NCBI GenBank assembly: GCA_016195325.1 | Contig: JACPZX010000015.1 | Coordinates: forward strand, 1 to 41,409 | Direction of reading: 5' to 3' | DNA: 41,409 nucleotides | From: Acidobacteriota bacterium | GTDB lineage: Bacteria > Acidobacteriota > Polarisedimenticolia > JACPZX01 | In this document: positions 31,945 through 39,279 of the stretch, piece after piece | Layout: the number at the start of each line of letters is the position of its first letter | Numbering within the stretch: position 1 is the first letter of the stretch | The notes under the pieces: model-generated | The model's database searches: none | The model's input: only the letters and a program-made list of their open reading frames with translations | Told to the model about the DNA's origin: nothing | Position numbers and translations under genes: made by a program

Positions 31945-33903
31945 GTGGACATGAGCCGTTACCTCGATCTGTTCGTCTCGGAGGCGCGGCAGCACCTCAT
32001 GGAGGCCGAGCGGGAGATCGCGCGCCTCGCGGCCGGAGAGAGCGACGCCGAGGGGCTCAACGCCCTCTACCGCCATTTCCACTCGCTGAAGGGGATGGCG
32101 GCGTCGATGGGGTTCGCGCCGATCGCCACCCTCAGCCACAAGGTCGAGGACCTCTTCGACGAGATCCGCAAGGACCCCGCCGCCCGCGCCGGCCGCCCCG
32201 GCGTCGCCGACCTCGTCGTCGCCGCGCTCGACGTGATCGCGTCGATGGTGGAGACCGTGGCGGGAGGCGGGCACGACCTTCCCGGGACGGAGGATCTCGC
32301 CGCCTCGGTCGCGCGCGCAACCGTCGCGATGGCGGGAGAGAGCGCCCCCTCCCCCGCTCCCGGTGCCGAGCGGGCGCCGGGCGGGATCGCCGGCGCCGCG
32401 GCACCGGCGCCGGATGGGGACGACGGGGCGACGGTCTTCAGGTGCCGGCTCCAGATCAACCCCGACGCCGAGCTTCCGGCCGCCCGCGCCGCCCTCGCGC
32501 TGAGGCAGCTCGACTCGGTCGGCTCGATTCTCACCTCCACGCCGGCGCGCGAGACGCTCGGCCACGCCCCGTTCGACGGATCGATCGCCCTGCTCCTCTC
32601 GACGAAGCTCCCGCGCGCGAAGATCGTCGCCGCGATCGAGGGGATCCTCGACGTCGCGTCGTACAGCCTCAACGAGGAGCTCCTCCCCGTGGAGCCCGCG
32701 GCGCGCCGGGAGGGCCCGAGGGAGAGCGAGGCGGGGCTCCCCTCGACGATCCGCATCCCGACGCACTCCCTCGACAGGTTTCTCGACACGCTCGGCGAGC
32801 TGATCACGTGGCGCGGCAGCCTCGGCGCCGCGCTGAAGGGAAAGGATCTCCACACGGCGACCGAGAGCCACGGGAAGCTCGCGGGGGCCATCGACCGCCT
32901 GCGCGCGGACGTGATGGAGATCCGCCTCCTGCCGTTCGAGCACATCGCGCCGCACCTCAACCAGACGGTGCGCGCCCTCGCGCGGCAGACGGGAAAGAGG
33001 GTCGCGCTCCAGGTCTCCGGGATGGAGGTCGCTCTCGATCGCGCCGTCCTCGAGGAGATCCTCGATCCCCTCAATCACATGTTACGCAACGCCGTCGATC
33101 ACGGGATCGAGCCCGCGGAGGAGCGCGAGGCGCACGGCAAGGACTCCACGGGCCGCATCTTCATCGCCGTCTCCCGCGAGGGGGATCGCGTGAGGCTGAA
33201 GATCGAGGACGACGGCCGCGGGATCGACCCCGACGAGATCCTGAAGTCGGCCATCGACGGGGGGTTCATCTCGGTGGCCGACGCCGCCGCGCTCACCCCC
33301 GCGGACGTCCTCCTCCTCACGACCATCCCCGGATTCTCCACGACGGAGCGCCCGAACGAGCTGTCCGGCCGCGGCGTCGGGATGGACGTGGTCCGCACGC
33401 GGATCGAGAAGCTCGGCGGGCACATGGACCTCCGCACGCAGAAGGGGTCGGGGGTGACGATACTCCTCGACCTCCCGCTCACGGTCGCCGTGATCGACGC
33501 CTTCCTCGTGGAGGTGGGCGGCACGATCTTCGCCGTCCCGGGCTCGGTCGCCTACCGCACGATGCTCGCCTCGCGCGACCTCGTGCGGCGATCCCGCGGC
33601 GGCTTCTTCCTCGACGAGGGGGGCACGCTCCTCCACGCCTTCAGGCCCGACGACGCCCTCGGCCTGCAGCCTGACGGTCGGGAGCTGCCGGAGCGGTTCC
33701 CCGTCCTCCTCTTTCGAACCGAGGCCGTCCACGGCGCGCTCGCGGTGGACTCGATCCTCGAGCGGCGCGAGCTGGTCGTGAAGCCGCTCGGGCCGCCCCT
33801 CGAGCACCTGCGGGAGTACAGCGGCGCCGCGCTCCTCGACGACGGCCGCATCGCGCTCATCCTCGACGTCCCCAACCTGCACCGGCAGGTCACGGGGAGC
33901 TGA
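31945..33903 (+). CDS. cheA: Chemotaxis histidine kinase CheA
   Basis: The 652-residue kinase has all standard domains: P1 Hpt (1 to about 120; RHFHSLKG with phospho-His46), a linker and P2-like domain (about 165-245), P3 dimerisation (about 270-335), the P4 ATPase (HMLRNAVDHGIE N-box, DDGRGID G1, PGFSTTE, GRGVGMDVV G2) and the P5 CheW-like domain (about 510-652). GTG 31945 is the start, seven bases after the cheY stop, with GAGG ten bases upstream; ATG 31951 is an alternative. It phosphorylates CheY in response to the receptor. Confidence 0.93.
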   Translation: MDMSRYLDLFVSEARQHLMEAEREIARLAAGESDAEGLNALYRHFHSLKGMAASMGFAPIATLSHKVEDLFDEIRKDPAARAGRPGVADLVVAALDVIASMVETVAGGGHDLPGTEDLAASVARATVAMAGESAPSPAPGAERAPGGIAGAAAPAPDGDDGATVFRCRLQINPDAELPAARAALALRQLDSVGSILTSTPARETLGHAPFDGSIALLLSTKLPRAKIVAAIEGILDVASYSLNEELLPVEPAARREGPRESEAGLPSTIRIPTHSLDRFLDTLGELITWRGSLGAALKGKDLHTATESHGKLAGAIDRLRADVMEIRLLPFEHIAPHLNQTVRALARQTGKRVALQVSGMEVALDRAVLEEILDPLNHMLRNAVDHGIEPAEEREAHGKDSTGRIFIAVSREGDRVRLKIEDDGRGIDPDEILKSAIDGGFISVADAAALTPADVLLLTTIPGFSTTERPNELSGRGVGMDVVRTRIEKLGGHMDLRTQKGSGVTILLDLPLTVAVIDAFLVEVGGTIFAVPGSVAYRTMLASRDLVRRSRGGFFLDEGGTLLHAFRPDDALGLQPDGRELPERFPVLLFRTEAVHGALAVDSILERRELVVKPLGPPLEHLREYSGAALLDDGRIALILDVPNLHRQVTGS

Positions 33904-33919
33904 CAGCCGGGAGGCCCGC

Positions 33920-34537
33920 ATGACGACCCTCAGCCTCGCAACGAAGGATCTCGAGCGCCTCCGCCGCATCAGCGTCGAGGGAGCCTACGCCGCCGAGCGG
34001 GCGCTGCACCAGTTCACGGGCGCCGCCGTGAGGCTCGACGTCGCGGCCGTGTCGAGCGTCGATCTCGCCGACGTGCCGGCTCTCCTCGGCGGCCCCGAGG
34101 CTCCCGTCGTCGGCATCCACCTCAAGGTCTTCGGCGACTGCCGCGCGAGCGTCTTCCTCGCGCTCCCCCCCCGGACCGCCCTGAAGATCCTCGCGATCCT
34201 GTTCCCGCCCGGCGCCCTCAGCGTCGACGAGATGAGCGAGATGGAGATCTCCGGGCTGATGGAGATGGGGAACATCCTCACCTGCGCCTACCTGAACGCG
34301 ATGAGCGCGGCGCTCGGCATGAGCCTCATCCCGAGCGTGCCGATGTTCGCGAGCGACATGGCCGGCGCCGTCGTCGACGTCCTCCTCATCGAGCAGGGGC
34401 AGCGCGCCGACGCGGCGCTCGTCATCCACACGGAGATCACCGCCGAGCCGGACCTGAGGGGGCAGCTCCTCCTGATGCCCGACCCGGCATCGCTCCCCCG
34501 GATCCTCGAGGCCCTCGCCGAGAGCCGAGAGCCGTGA
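33920..34537 (+). CDS. cheC: CheC-like CheY-P phosphatase with one intact active site
   Basis: The 205-residue protein fits CheC/CheX/FliY. The second phosphatase site is intact: SGLMEMGNILTCAYLNAMS gives the E-x-x-N pair Glu115/Asn118. At the position of the first site (RRISVEGAYAAERALHQFTG) the E-x-x-N pattern is lost (EGAY). CheC removes phosphate from CheY and binds CheD; the neighbouring cheD supports this. Loss of one site is also known in some homologues, so activity is still expected. Confidence 0.82.
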   Translation: MTTLSLATKDLERLRRISVEGAYAAERALHQFTGAAVRLDVAAVSSVDLADVPALLGGPEAPVVGIHLKVFGDCRASVFLALPPRTALKILAILFPPGALSVDEMSEMEISGLMEMGNILTCAYLNAMSAALGMSLIPSVPMFASDMAGAVVDVLLIEQGQRADAALVIHTEITAEPDLRGQLLLMPDPASLPRILEALAESREP

Positions 34538-34553
34538 CGGAGGGACGGGGCGC

Positions 34554-35060
34554 GTGAGGCGTGGGGAGGCGGTGGTGGAGCGCGTGCGCATGGGCGAGAT
34601 CCTCGTCCGCGAGGCCCCGGCGCAGCTCGCCATCTACGGCCTCGGATCGTGCGTCGCCGTCTTCATCCACGAGCCGGGGCGAAAACTCGCCGGGCTCGCC
34701 CACATCCTCCTCCCGGCCCCCGCCTCACGGGGCGCGGCGGGGCCTGCGGCGCCGACGGGCAAGTTCGCCGACACCGCGATCCCGGCGATCCTCGAGGCGA
34801 TCCGCGAGATGGGGGGACACCCCGCCTCGTGCGTCGCGAAGGTCGCGGGCGGAGCCCACATGTTCGCGGCCACGCCCTCGACCGACCGGGAGACGCTCGG
34901 CGAGCGCAACATCCGCGCCGCGCTCGAGGCGCTCGCGCACCACGGGGTCGAGATCGCGGGGATGGACATCGGCGGATCGTACGGGCGGACGATCGTGGCC
35001 GACGCCGGGAGCGGCGACCTGACGATCACGAGCCTGAAGCGCGAGGCGAAGAAGATCTGA
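34554..35060 (+). CDS. cheD: Chemoreceptor glutamine deamidase CheD
   Basis: The 168-residue protein contains the CheD signature: GLGSCVAVFIHEP (catalytic Cys33), GLAHILLP (His50) and KVAGGAHMF. CheD deamidates receptor glutamines and stimulates CheC. The residue six before the Cys, usually Thr, appears to be Ile. GTG 34554 is used; a GTG at 34575, with GGGGAGG upstream, would give a shorter N-terminus. Last gene of the chemotaxis operon, ending ten bases from the convergent epoxide hydrolase. Confidence 0.87.
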   Translation: MRRGEAVVERVRMGEILVREAPAQLAIYGLGSCVAVFIHEPGRKLAGLAHILLPAPASRGAAGPAAPTGKFADTAIPAILEAIREMGGHPASCVAKVAGGAHMFAATPSTDRETLGERNIRAALEALAHHGVEIAGMDIGGSYGRTIVADAGSGDLTITSLKREAKKI

Positions 35061-35069
35061 CGCCCGCGC

Positions 35070-36221
35070 CTACCTGAGCGGCCGGAAGAACTCCCGGATG
35101 TCGGCCGCCAGGAGCTCGGGCTCCTCCATCGCGGCGAAGTGCCCCCCGCGGGGGAACTCGGTCCACCGCCTCACGTCGTAGACGCGCTCGACCCACTCGC
35201 GGGGGGGCATCGGCGCTTCCTTCGCGAACCGGGCGACGCCGGCCGGGACCGCGATCCGGTCCCCGTCGCGGAAGTGGAGCGGCGTCCTCTTCGACTCCAG
35301 GTAGAGGCGCATCGACGAGCCAATCGTCCCCGTCGCCCAGTAGATCGTCACGTGGGTGAGGATCTCGTCGCGGCTGAAGCGGCGCAGCGCGTCGCCGCCG
35401 CAGTCGCTCCACTCCTGGAGCTTCTCGAGGATCCACGCGGCGAGCCCGGCCGGCGAGTCGTTCAGCGCGTAGGCGAGCGTCTGCGGCCTCGTCCCCTGCA
35501 CGTGGCCGTAGGCGCCGTCGTCCTCGAGCCAGCGATCGCGACCTTCGAGGAATTGCCGCTCGGCCGCGCTCGTTTCGCGCGCGCCCGGGCCGAGGTGCGG
35601 GCGGTACGATCCCGGGATGTAGTTGAGGTGGATTCCGGGGAGAGGCGACGGGTGGTCGACGGCGAGCCACGTCGTGATGGCGGCCCCCCAGTCCCCTCCG
35701 TGCGCGCCGTACCGCTCGTACCCCAGCGCCGACATGAGATCCGCCCACATCCCCGCGACGCGGCGGCTGCTCATCCCCGGGGCGTTCGGCCGATCGGAGA
35801 AGCCGTAGCCCGGGATCGACGGCACGATGACATCGAAGGCGTCGTCCGGATCACCCCCCCAACGGACCGGATCGGTGAGGAGCGGGATGACCTTCACGAA
35901 CTCGGCGAACGTCCCCGGCCAGCCGTGCGTGAGGAGGAGCGGCAACGGCCTCGTCCCCTTCCCCCTCTCGTGAACGAGATGGACGCGGCCGCCCGCGAGC
36001 GGGATGAGGCGGTGCGCGAAGGCGTTGAGCGCCCGCTCCCTCTCGCGCCAGTCGAACCGCTCGCGCCAGTAGTCGGTCAGATCGCGGAGCGCGGCGAGGG
36101 GAAGGCCGTAGGCGGCGCCGGCCCCTTCGATCTCGTCGGGCCAGCGGGTGCGGGAGAGGCGATCGCGCAGGTCGTCGAGGACGGCGTCCGCGATGTGGAT
36201 CTCAAACCTTTCCCCTTCCAT
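35070..36221 (-). CDS. Epoxide hydrolase (EHN-type alpha/beta hydrolase)
   Basis: The 383-residue enzyme hydrolyses epoxides to diols. The N-terminal EHN region (2-110; VLDDLRDRLSRTRWPDEIEG and YWRERFDWRERE) precedes an alpha/beta-hydrolase core with the oxyanion-hole HGWPG (99-103), VPSIPGYGFSDRP, the nucleophile Asp177 in GGDWGA and the catalytic His361 in GGHFAAMEEP. This is the microsomal/juvenile-hormone-type subgroup. ATG 36221 follows GGAGG by five bases. Monocistronic by position. Confidence 0.92.
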   Translation of the reverse strand: MEGERFEIHIADAVLDDLRDRLSRTRWPDEIEGAGAAYGLPLAALRDLTDYWRERFDWRERERALNAFAHRLIPLAGGRVHLVHERGKGTRPLPLLLTHGWPGTFAEFVKVIPLLTDPVRWGGDPDDAFDVIVPSIPGYGFSDRPNAPGMSSRRVAGMWADLMSALGYERYGAHGGDWGAAITTWLAVDHPSPLPGIHLNYIPGSYRPHLGPGARETSAAERQFLEGRDRWLEDDGAYGHVQGTRPQTLAYALNDSPAGLAAWILEKLQEWSDCGGDALRRFSRDEILTHVTIYWATGTIGSSMRLYLESKRTPLHFRDGDRIAVPAGVARFAKEAPMPPREWVERVYDVRRWTEFPRGGHFAAMEEPELLAADIREFFRPLR

Positions 36222-36362
36222 CGTGGCCTCCGGGTCGCCGCGCGTCCCTGCCTGCGGCGCGCGCGCGTGTGGATGTAGACTACGCGGCGGCAGGGGTCCG
36301 GTTTCGCGCCGGGGCGGCCGCCGCGATCACGCCCGCTCAGCGTTGCCCGCGGGACCAGGAAA

Positions 36363-36695
36363 TCAGGAAATGTGGCGGCTGATCATCCCCGAGATCGCCT
36401 CTTTCGACTGGGAGCCGATGATCTGCTCGGCGACTTTGCCGTCCTTGAAGAGGAGAAGGGTCGGAATGCTCATCACCCCGAACCGGGTCGCGATGGCGGG
36501 GTTGTCGTCCACGTCGAGCTTGCCGATGCGCGCCTTTCCCCTGTACTCGGTGGAGAGCTTCTCGAGGATCGGGGCCACCGCCCGGCACGGGGCGCACCAG
36601 GTCGCCCAGAAATCCACGAGGATGGGGCCGCCGTCCTTTTTCGCGATCTCGGCGTCGAAGTTGGTCTCGGTGAGAACGATCATCCCTTCGCTCAT
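36363..36695 (-). CDS. trxA: Thioredoxin
   Basis: A 110-residue cytosolic thioredoxin with the active site WCAPC (Cys34, Cys37), FWATW before it, and the cis-proline SIPTLLLFKDG. It reduces protein disulfides. ATG 36695 is kept although its GGAG is 11 bases away; an ATG at 36683 (start of MIVLTETNFD) is also possible. The 141 bases between this gene and the epoxide hydrolase hold no recognised gene. Confidence 0.93.
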   Translation of the reverse strand: MSEGMIVLTETNFDAEIAKKDGGPILVDFWATWCAPCRAVAPILEKLSTEYRGKARIGKLDVDDNPAIATRFGVMSIPTLLLFKDGKVAEQIIGSQSKEAISGMISRHIS

Positions 36696-36758
36696 CTGGA
36701 ACGGCGCTCCTTGTCGGTGGCCGCCCTGCGTTTCGGGCGGAACGGTCTGGGGTCGTCA

Positions 36759-36786
36759 ATCTTATCACAGCGTTCTCGGGCGGCAA
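36759..36786 (-). promoter_or_regulatory. Possible promoter of trxA (extended -10)
   Basis: On the minus strand TTGCCG (36786-36781) and TAAGAT (36764-36759) are separated by 16 bases, four matches each, with TGA in front of the -10. Predicted leader about 57 bases. Confidence 0.35.
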
Positions 36787-36816
36787 GGCGCCCGCCGCGC
36801 CGCGACGTTCAAGGAA

Positions 36817-36834
36817 GGCGCCGCACGCGGCGCC
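36817..36834 (+). other. Hairpin between the purine-rich site and rsmA start
   Basis: GGCGCCG (36817-36823) and CGGCGCC (36828-36834) form a seven-pair stem with loop CACG. It lies between a purine-rich AAGGAAGG (36811-36818, partly in the stem) and the rsmA ATG at 36843. It could bring the ribosome-binding site closer to the start or hide it. Confidence 0.35.
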
Positions 36835-36842
36835 TGTTGACG

Positions 36843-37644
36843 ATGACGACGCCGAGGCGGCGCCGATCGCTCGGGCAGCACTTCCTCCGGAACCTCGCGG
36901 CCGCGGACCAGATCGTCTCGAACTTCGCCCCGGTCCCCGGGGAGGTCGTGCTCGAAGTCGGCCCCGGCCACGGCGTGCTCACGGAGCGGCTCCTCGCCGC
37001 GGGGGCGCGCGTCCTCGCGATAGAGAAGGACGCCGCGGTCGCCGCCGGGCTGAGGGATCGCCTCGGCGCCGACGGGCGGCTGCACCTCGTGGTCGGCGAC
37101 GCCCTCGACGAGCCGCTCGCCGCCCACCTCAGGGGGTTGGATGCCGCTCCCTCCGCGCGGTTTCGCCTCCTCGCGAACCTCCCCTACTCGGTGGGGACCG
37201 AGATCGTCTCGCGGGCCCTCCTCGCGGCCCCCCTCTTCGCCTCGCTCACGGTCATGCTCCAGCGCGAGGTGGCCGAGCGGATCTGCGCCCCCCCCGGGGG
37301 GAAGACGTACGGGTCGCTGTCGGTCCTCTCCCAGTACTACAGCTCCCCGAGGGTGGTGATGCGGCTCGCCCCGGGGTCGTTCTCCCCGCCGCCGAAGGTC
37401 GACAGCGCCGTCGTGGTGATGCCGCTGCGCGAGAGCCGGGAGCTCGAGGGGGATGCCGAGAAGGGGTACCCCCCCTTCATCCGCGCGCTCTTTCACCAGA
37501 AGCGGCGCACCCTCCCCCACAACCTCGCCCACGCCTTCGGCGGCGATCGCGGCGCGGCGGCCGCGCGCGTCGCCGCGCTCGGCGTCGATCCCGCGCGGCG
37601 TCCCGAAACGCTGACGCGCGCCGAGTGCCTGCGGATCTACTCCC
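36843..37644 (+). CDS. rsmA: 16S rRNA dimethyladenosine transferase RsmA (KsgA), no stop codon in its frame
   Basis: The enzyme dimethylates A1518 and A1519 of 16S rRNA, a late checkpoint in 30S assembly. Translation from ATG 36843 gives LGQHFLRN, VVLEVGPGHGVLTERLL (SAM motif I), AIEKD, LLANLPYSVGTEI (catalytic NLPY), LQREVAERICA and SFSPPPKVDSAVV, then KRRTLPHNL and GVDPARRPETLTRAECLRIY, which is the normal C-terminus of the family. No stop follows: this frame stays open through the whole RNase J gene and into ftsK. The end coordinate is where homology stops, not a stop codon. A TTG at 36837 is an alternative start. Confidence 0.8.
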
Positions 37645-37671
37645 CTGGGCGGGCTCGGGGAGTTCGGCATG
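37636..37671 (+). other. Anomalous rsmA/rnj junction (frameshift, deletion or fusion)
   Basis: The rsmA frame reads LRIYSPGRARG here. Skipping one base within 37641-37645 (TCCCC) gives LRIY-PLGGLGEFG-MNMM, where PLGGLGEFG is the conserved first block of RNase J. In the RNase J frame the nearest upstream stop is TGA at 37612-37614, and no ATG, GTG or TTG lies between it and ATG 37669. So neither gene has a normal boundary. Confidence 0.8.
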
Positions 37672-39279
37672 AACATGATGGCGATCCGCTACGGCGACGC
37701 CGCCATCGTGATCGACGCGGGCCTCATGTTCCCCGAGGACTCCTTCCACGGGGTCGACTTCATCGTGCCGGACATGACGTACCTGCTCGACGAGCCGGCC
37801 ATCGTGAAGGCCGTCTTCCTCTCGCACGGCCACGAGGATCACATCGGCGCCCTCCCCCATCTCTTCCAGAGGGTGAAGTGCCCCGTCTACGGCACGAAGC
37901 TCACGCTGGGGTTCGCGCGCCAGAGGCTCGAGGAGTACCGGATCGACACGCACGCGAACGAGCTGAACCCGGTGCGCCCGGGGGAGACCGTCGAGGCCGG
38001 GCCCTTCCGCGTCGAGTTCCTGCAGGTGACGCACAGCATCCCCGACGCGGTGGCGATGGCGATCCGCACCCCCGTCGGGACGATCGTCCACACCGCCGAC
38101 TTCAAGATCGATCAGACCCCCGTGGACGGGCGCCTCTTCGACTTCCGCCGCTTCACCGAGCTCGGGTCCGAAGGGGTCCTCGCGCTCCTGTCCGACAGCA
38201 CGAACGCCGCGCGGCCGGGGTTCACCCCCTCCGAGCGCGAGGTGGGGAGGGCGCTCGAGCCGCTCGTGAAGGCGGCGAAGGGGCGCGTCATCGTCACCAC
38301 CTTCGCGAGCAACATCCACCGCCTGCAGCAGATCGTCGCCATCGCCGCGCGCACCGGGCGCAAGGTCGCCTTCCTCGGGCGGAGCGTCGCCTCGAACGTG
38401 CGCGTGTCCGAGGAGCTCGGCTACATGCACGTCCCCCCCGGCATCGTCATCGACCCGCGGGAGCTCGAGCGCCACCCTCCGGGCGAGCTCGTCGCCATCG
38501 TCTCGGGGAGCCAGGGGGAGCCGATGAGCGCGCTCTCGCGCCTCGCGCTCAACGATCACCGCGATCTGACGATCGGGCGGGGCGACCTGGTCATCCTGTC
38601 GGCGCGCCGCATCCCGGGGAACGAGCGCCCCATCGGGCGCGTCGTCAACCACCTGTGCCGGCGCGGGGCCGACGTCCTCCTCGACGACGGCCCGGCGCGC
38701 ATCCACGTCTCGGGGCACGCGAGCCGCGAGGAGCTGAAGATCATGCTCTCGCTCACCCGCCCGAAGTACTTCATCCCCGTCCACGGCGACTTCCAGCACC
38801 TCTCGCAGCACGCGCGGATCGCGACCGAGATGGGGTGGCCCGACGAGCGGGTGCTCCTCGCGGAGACCGGCGACATCATCGAGCTCGACGAAGGGTCCGC
38901 CCGCGTCACCGGCAAGGCCCGCGTCGGCTCGGTCTTCATCGACGGCACGCTCGAGGAGGTCGAGGAGATGGTGATCCGCGACCGGCGCCACATCGCCGAG
39001 GACGGCGTGGTGGTGCCGATCGTGCTCATCGACCAGCACACGGGAAACGTCGAGTCGGAGCCCGAGATCGTCAGCCGCGGCTTCGTCTGGGTGCAGGACG
39101 AGAAGCAGCTCTTCAGCGAGGCGGCGGCGGTCGTCATGGAGTCGATCCGCGGCTGCTCCGTCGAGGAGCGGGGGGACAACGGCTTCATCACGATGCGCAT
39201 CCAGGCCGATCTGAAGCGCTTCCTGAGAAAGCGGACGCAGCGGCGCCCCATGATCATCCCCGTCGTACTGGAGGTCTGA
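37669..39279 (+). CDS. rnj: Ribonuclease J, 5' end disturbed
   Basis: A metallo-beta-lactamase/beta-CASP exo- and endoribonuclease for mRNA decay and rRNA processing. From ATG 37669 the product has 536 residues. It shows DAGLMFPED, the zinc site SHGHEDHIGALP (His53, His55, Asp57, His58), HSIPDAVAMAI, HTADFKID, SDSTNAARPG, the beta-CASP GRSVASNVR and SGSQGEPMSAL, HVSGHAS, and PVHGDFQHL. The first conserved strand (PLGGLGEFG) is encoded immediately upstream in frame but without a start codon, so the annotated start is too short for a normal enzyme. The stop overlaps the ftsK start (TGATG). Confidence 0.9.
   Translation: MNMMAIRYGDAAIVIDAGLMFPEDSFHGVDFIVPDMTYLLDEPAIVKAVFLSHGHEDHIGALPHLFQRVKCPVYGTKLTLGFARQRLEEYRIDTHANELNPVRPGETVEAGPFRVEFLQVTHSIPDAVAMAIRTPVGTIVHTADFKIDQTPVDGRLFDFRRFTELGSEGVLALLSDSTNAARPGFTPSEREVGRALEPLVKAAKGRVIVTTFASNIHRLQQIVAIAARTGRKVAFLGRSVASNVRVSEELGYMHVPPGIVIDPRELERHPPGELVAIVSGSQGEPMSALSRLALNDHRDLTIGRGDLVILSARRIPGNERPIGRVVNHLCRRGADVLLDDGPARIHVSGHASREELKIMLSLTRPKYFIPVHGDFQHLSQHARIATEMGWPDERVLLAETGDIIELDEGSARVTGKARVGSVFIDGTLEEVEEMVIRDRRHIAEDGVVVPIVLIDQHTGNVESEPEIVSRGFVWVQDEKQLFSEAAAVVMESIRGCSVEERGDNGFITMRIQADLKRFLRKRTQRRPMIIPVVLEV

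Noticed and set aside
37645-39278. Continuation of the rsmA frame through the RNase J gene into ftsK as one giant protein
   Set aside because: The translation over RNase J is Arg/Pro/His-rich noise, while RNase J in the other frame matches its family end to end; ftsK has its own ATG at 39279.
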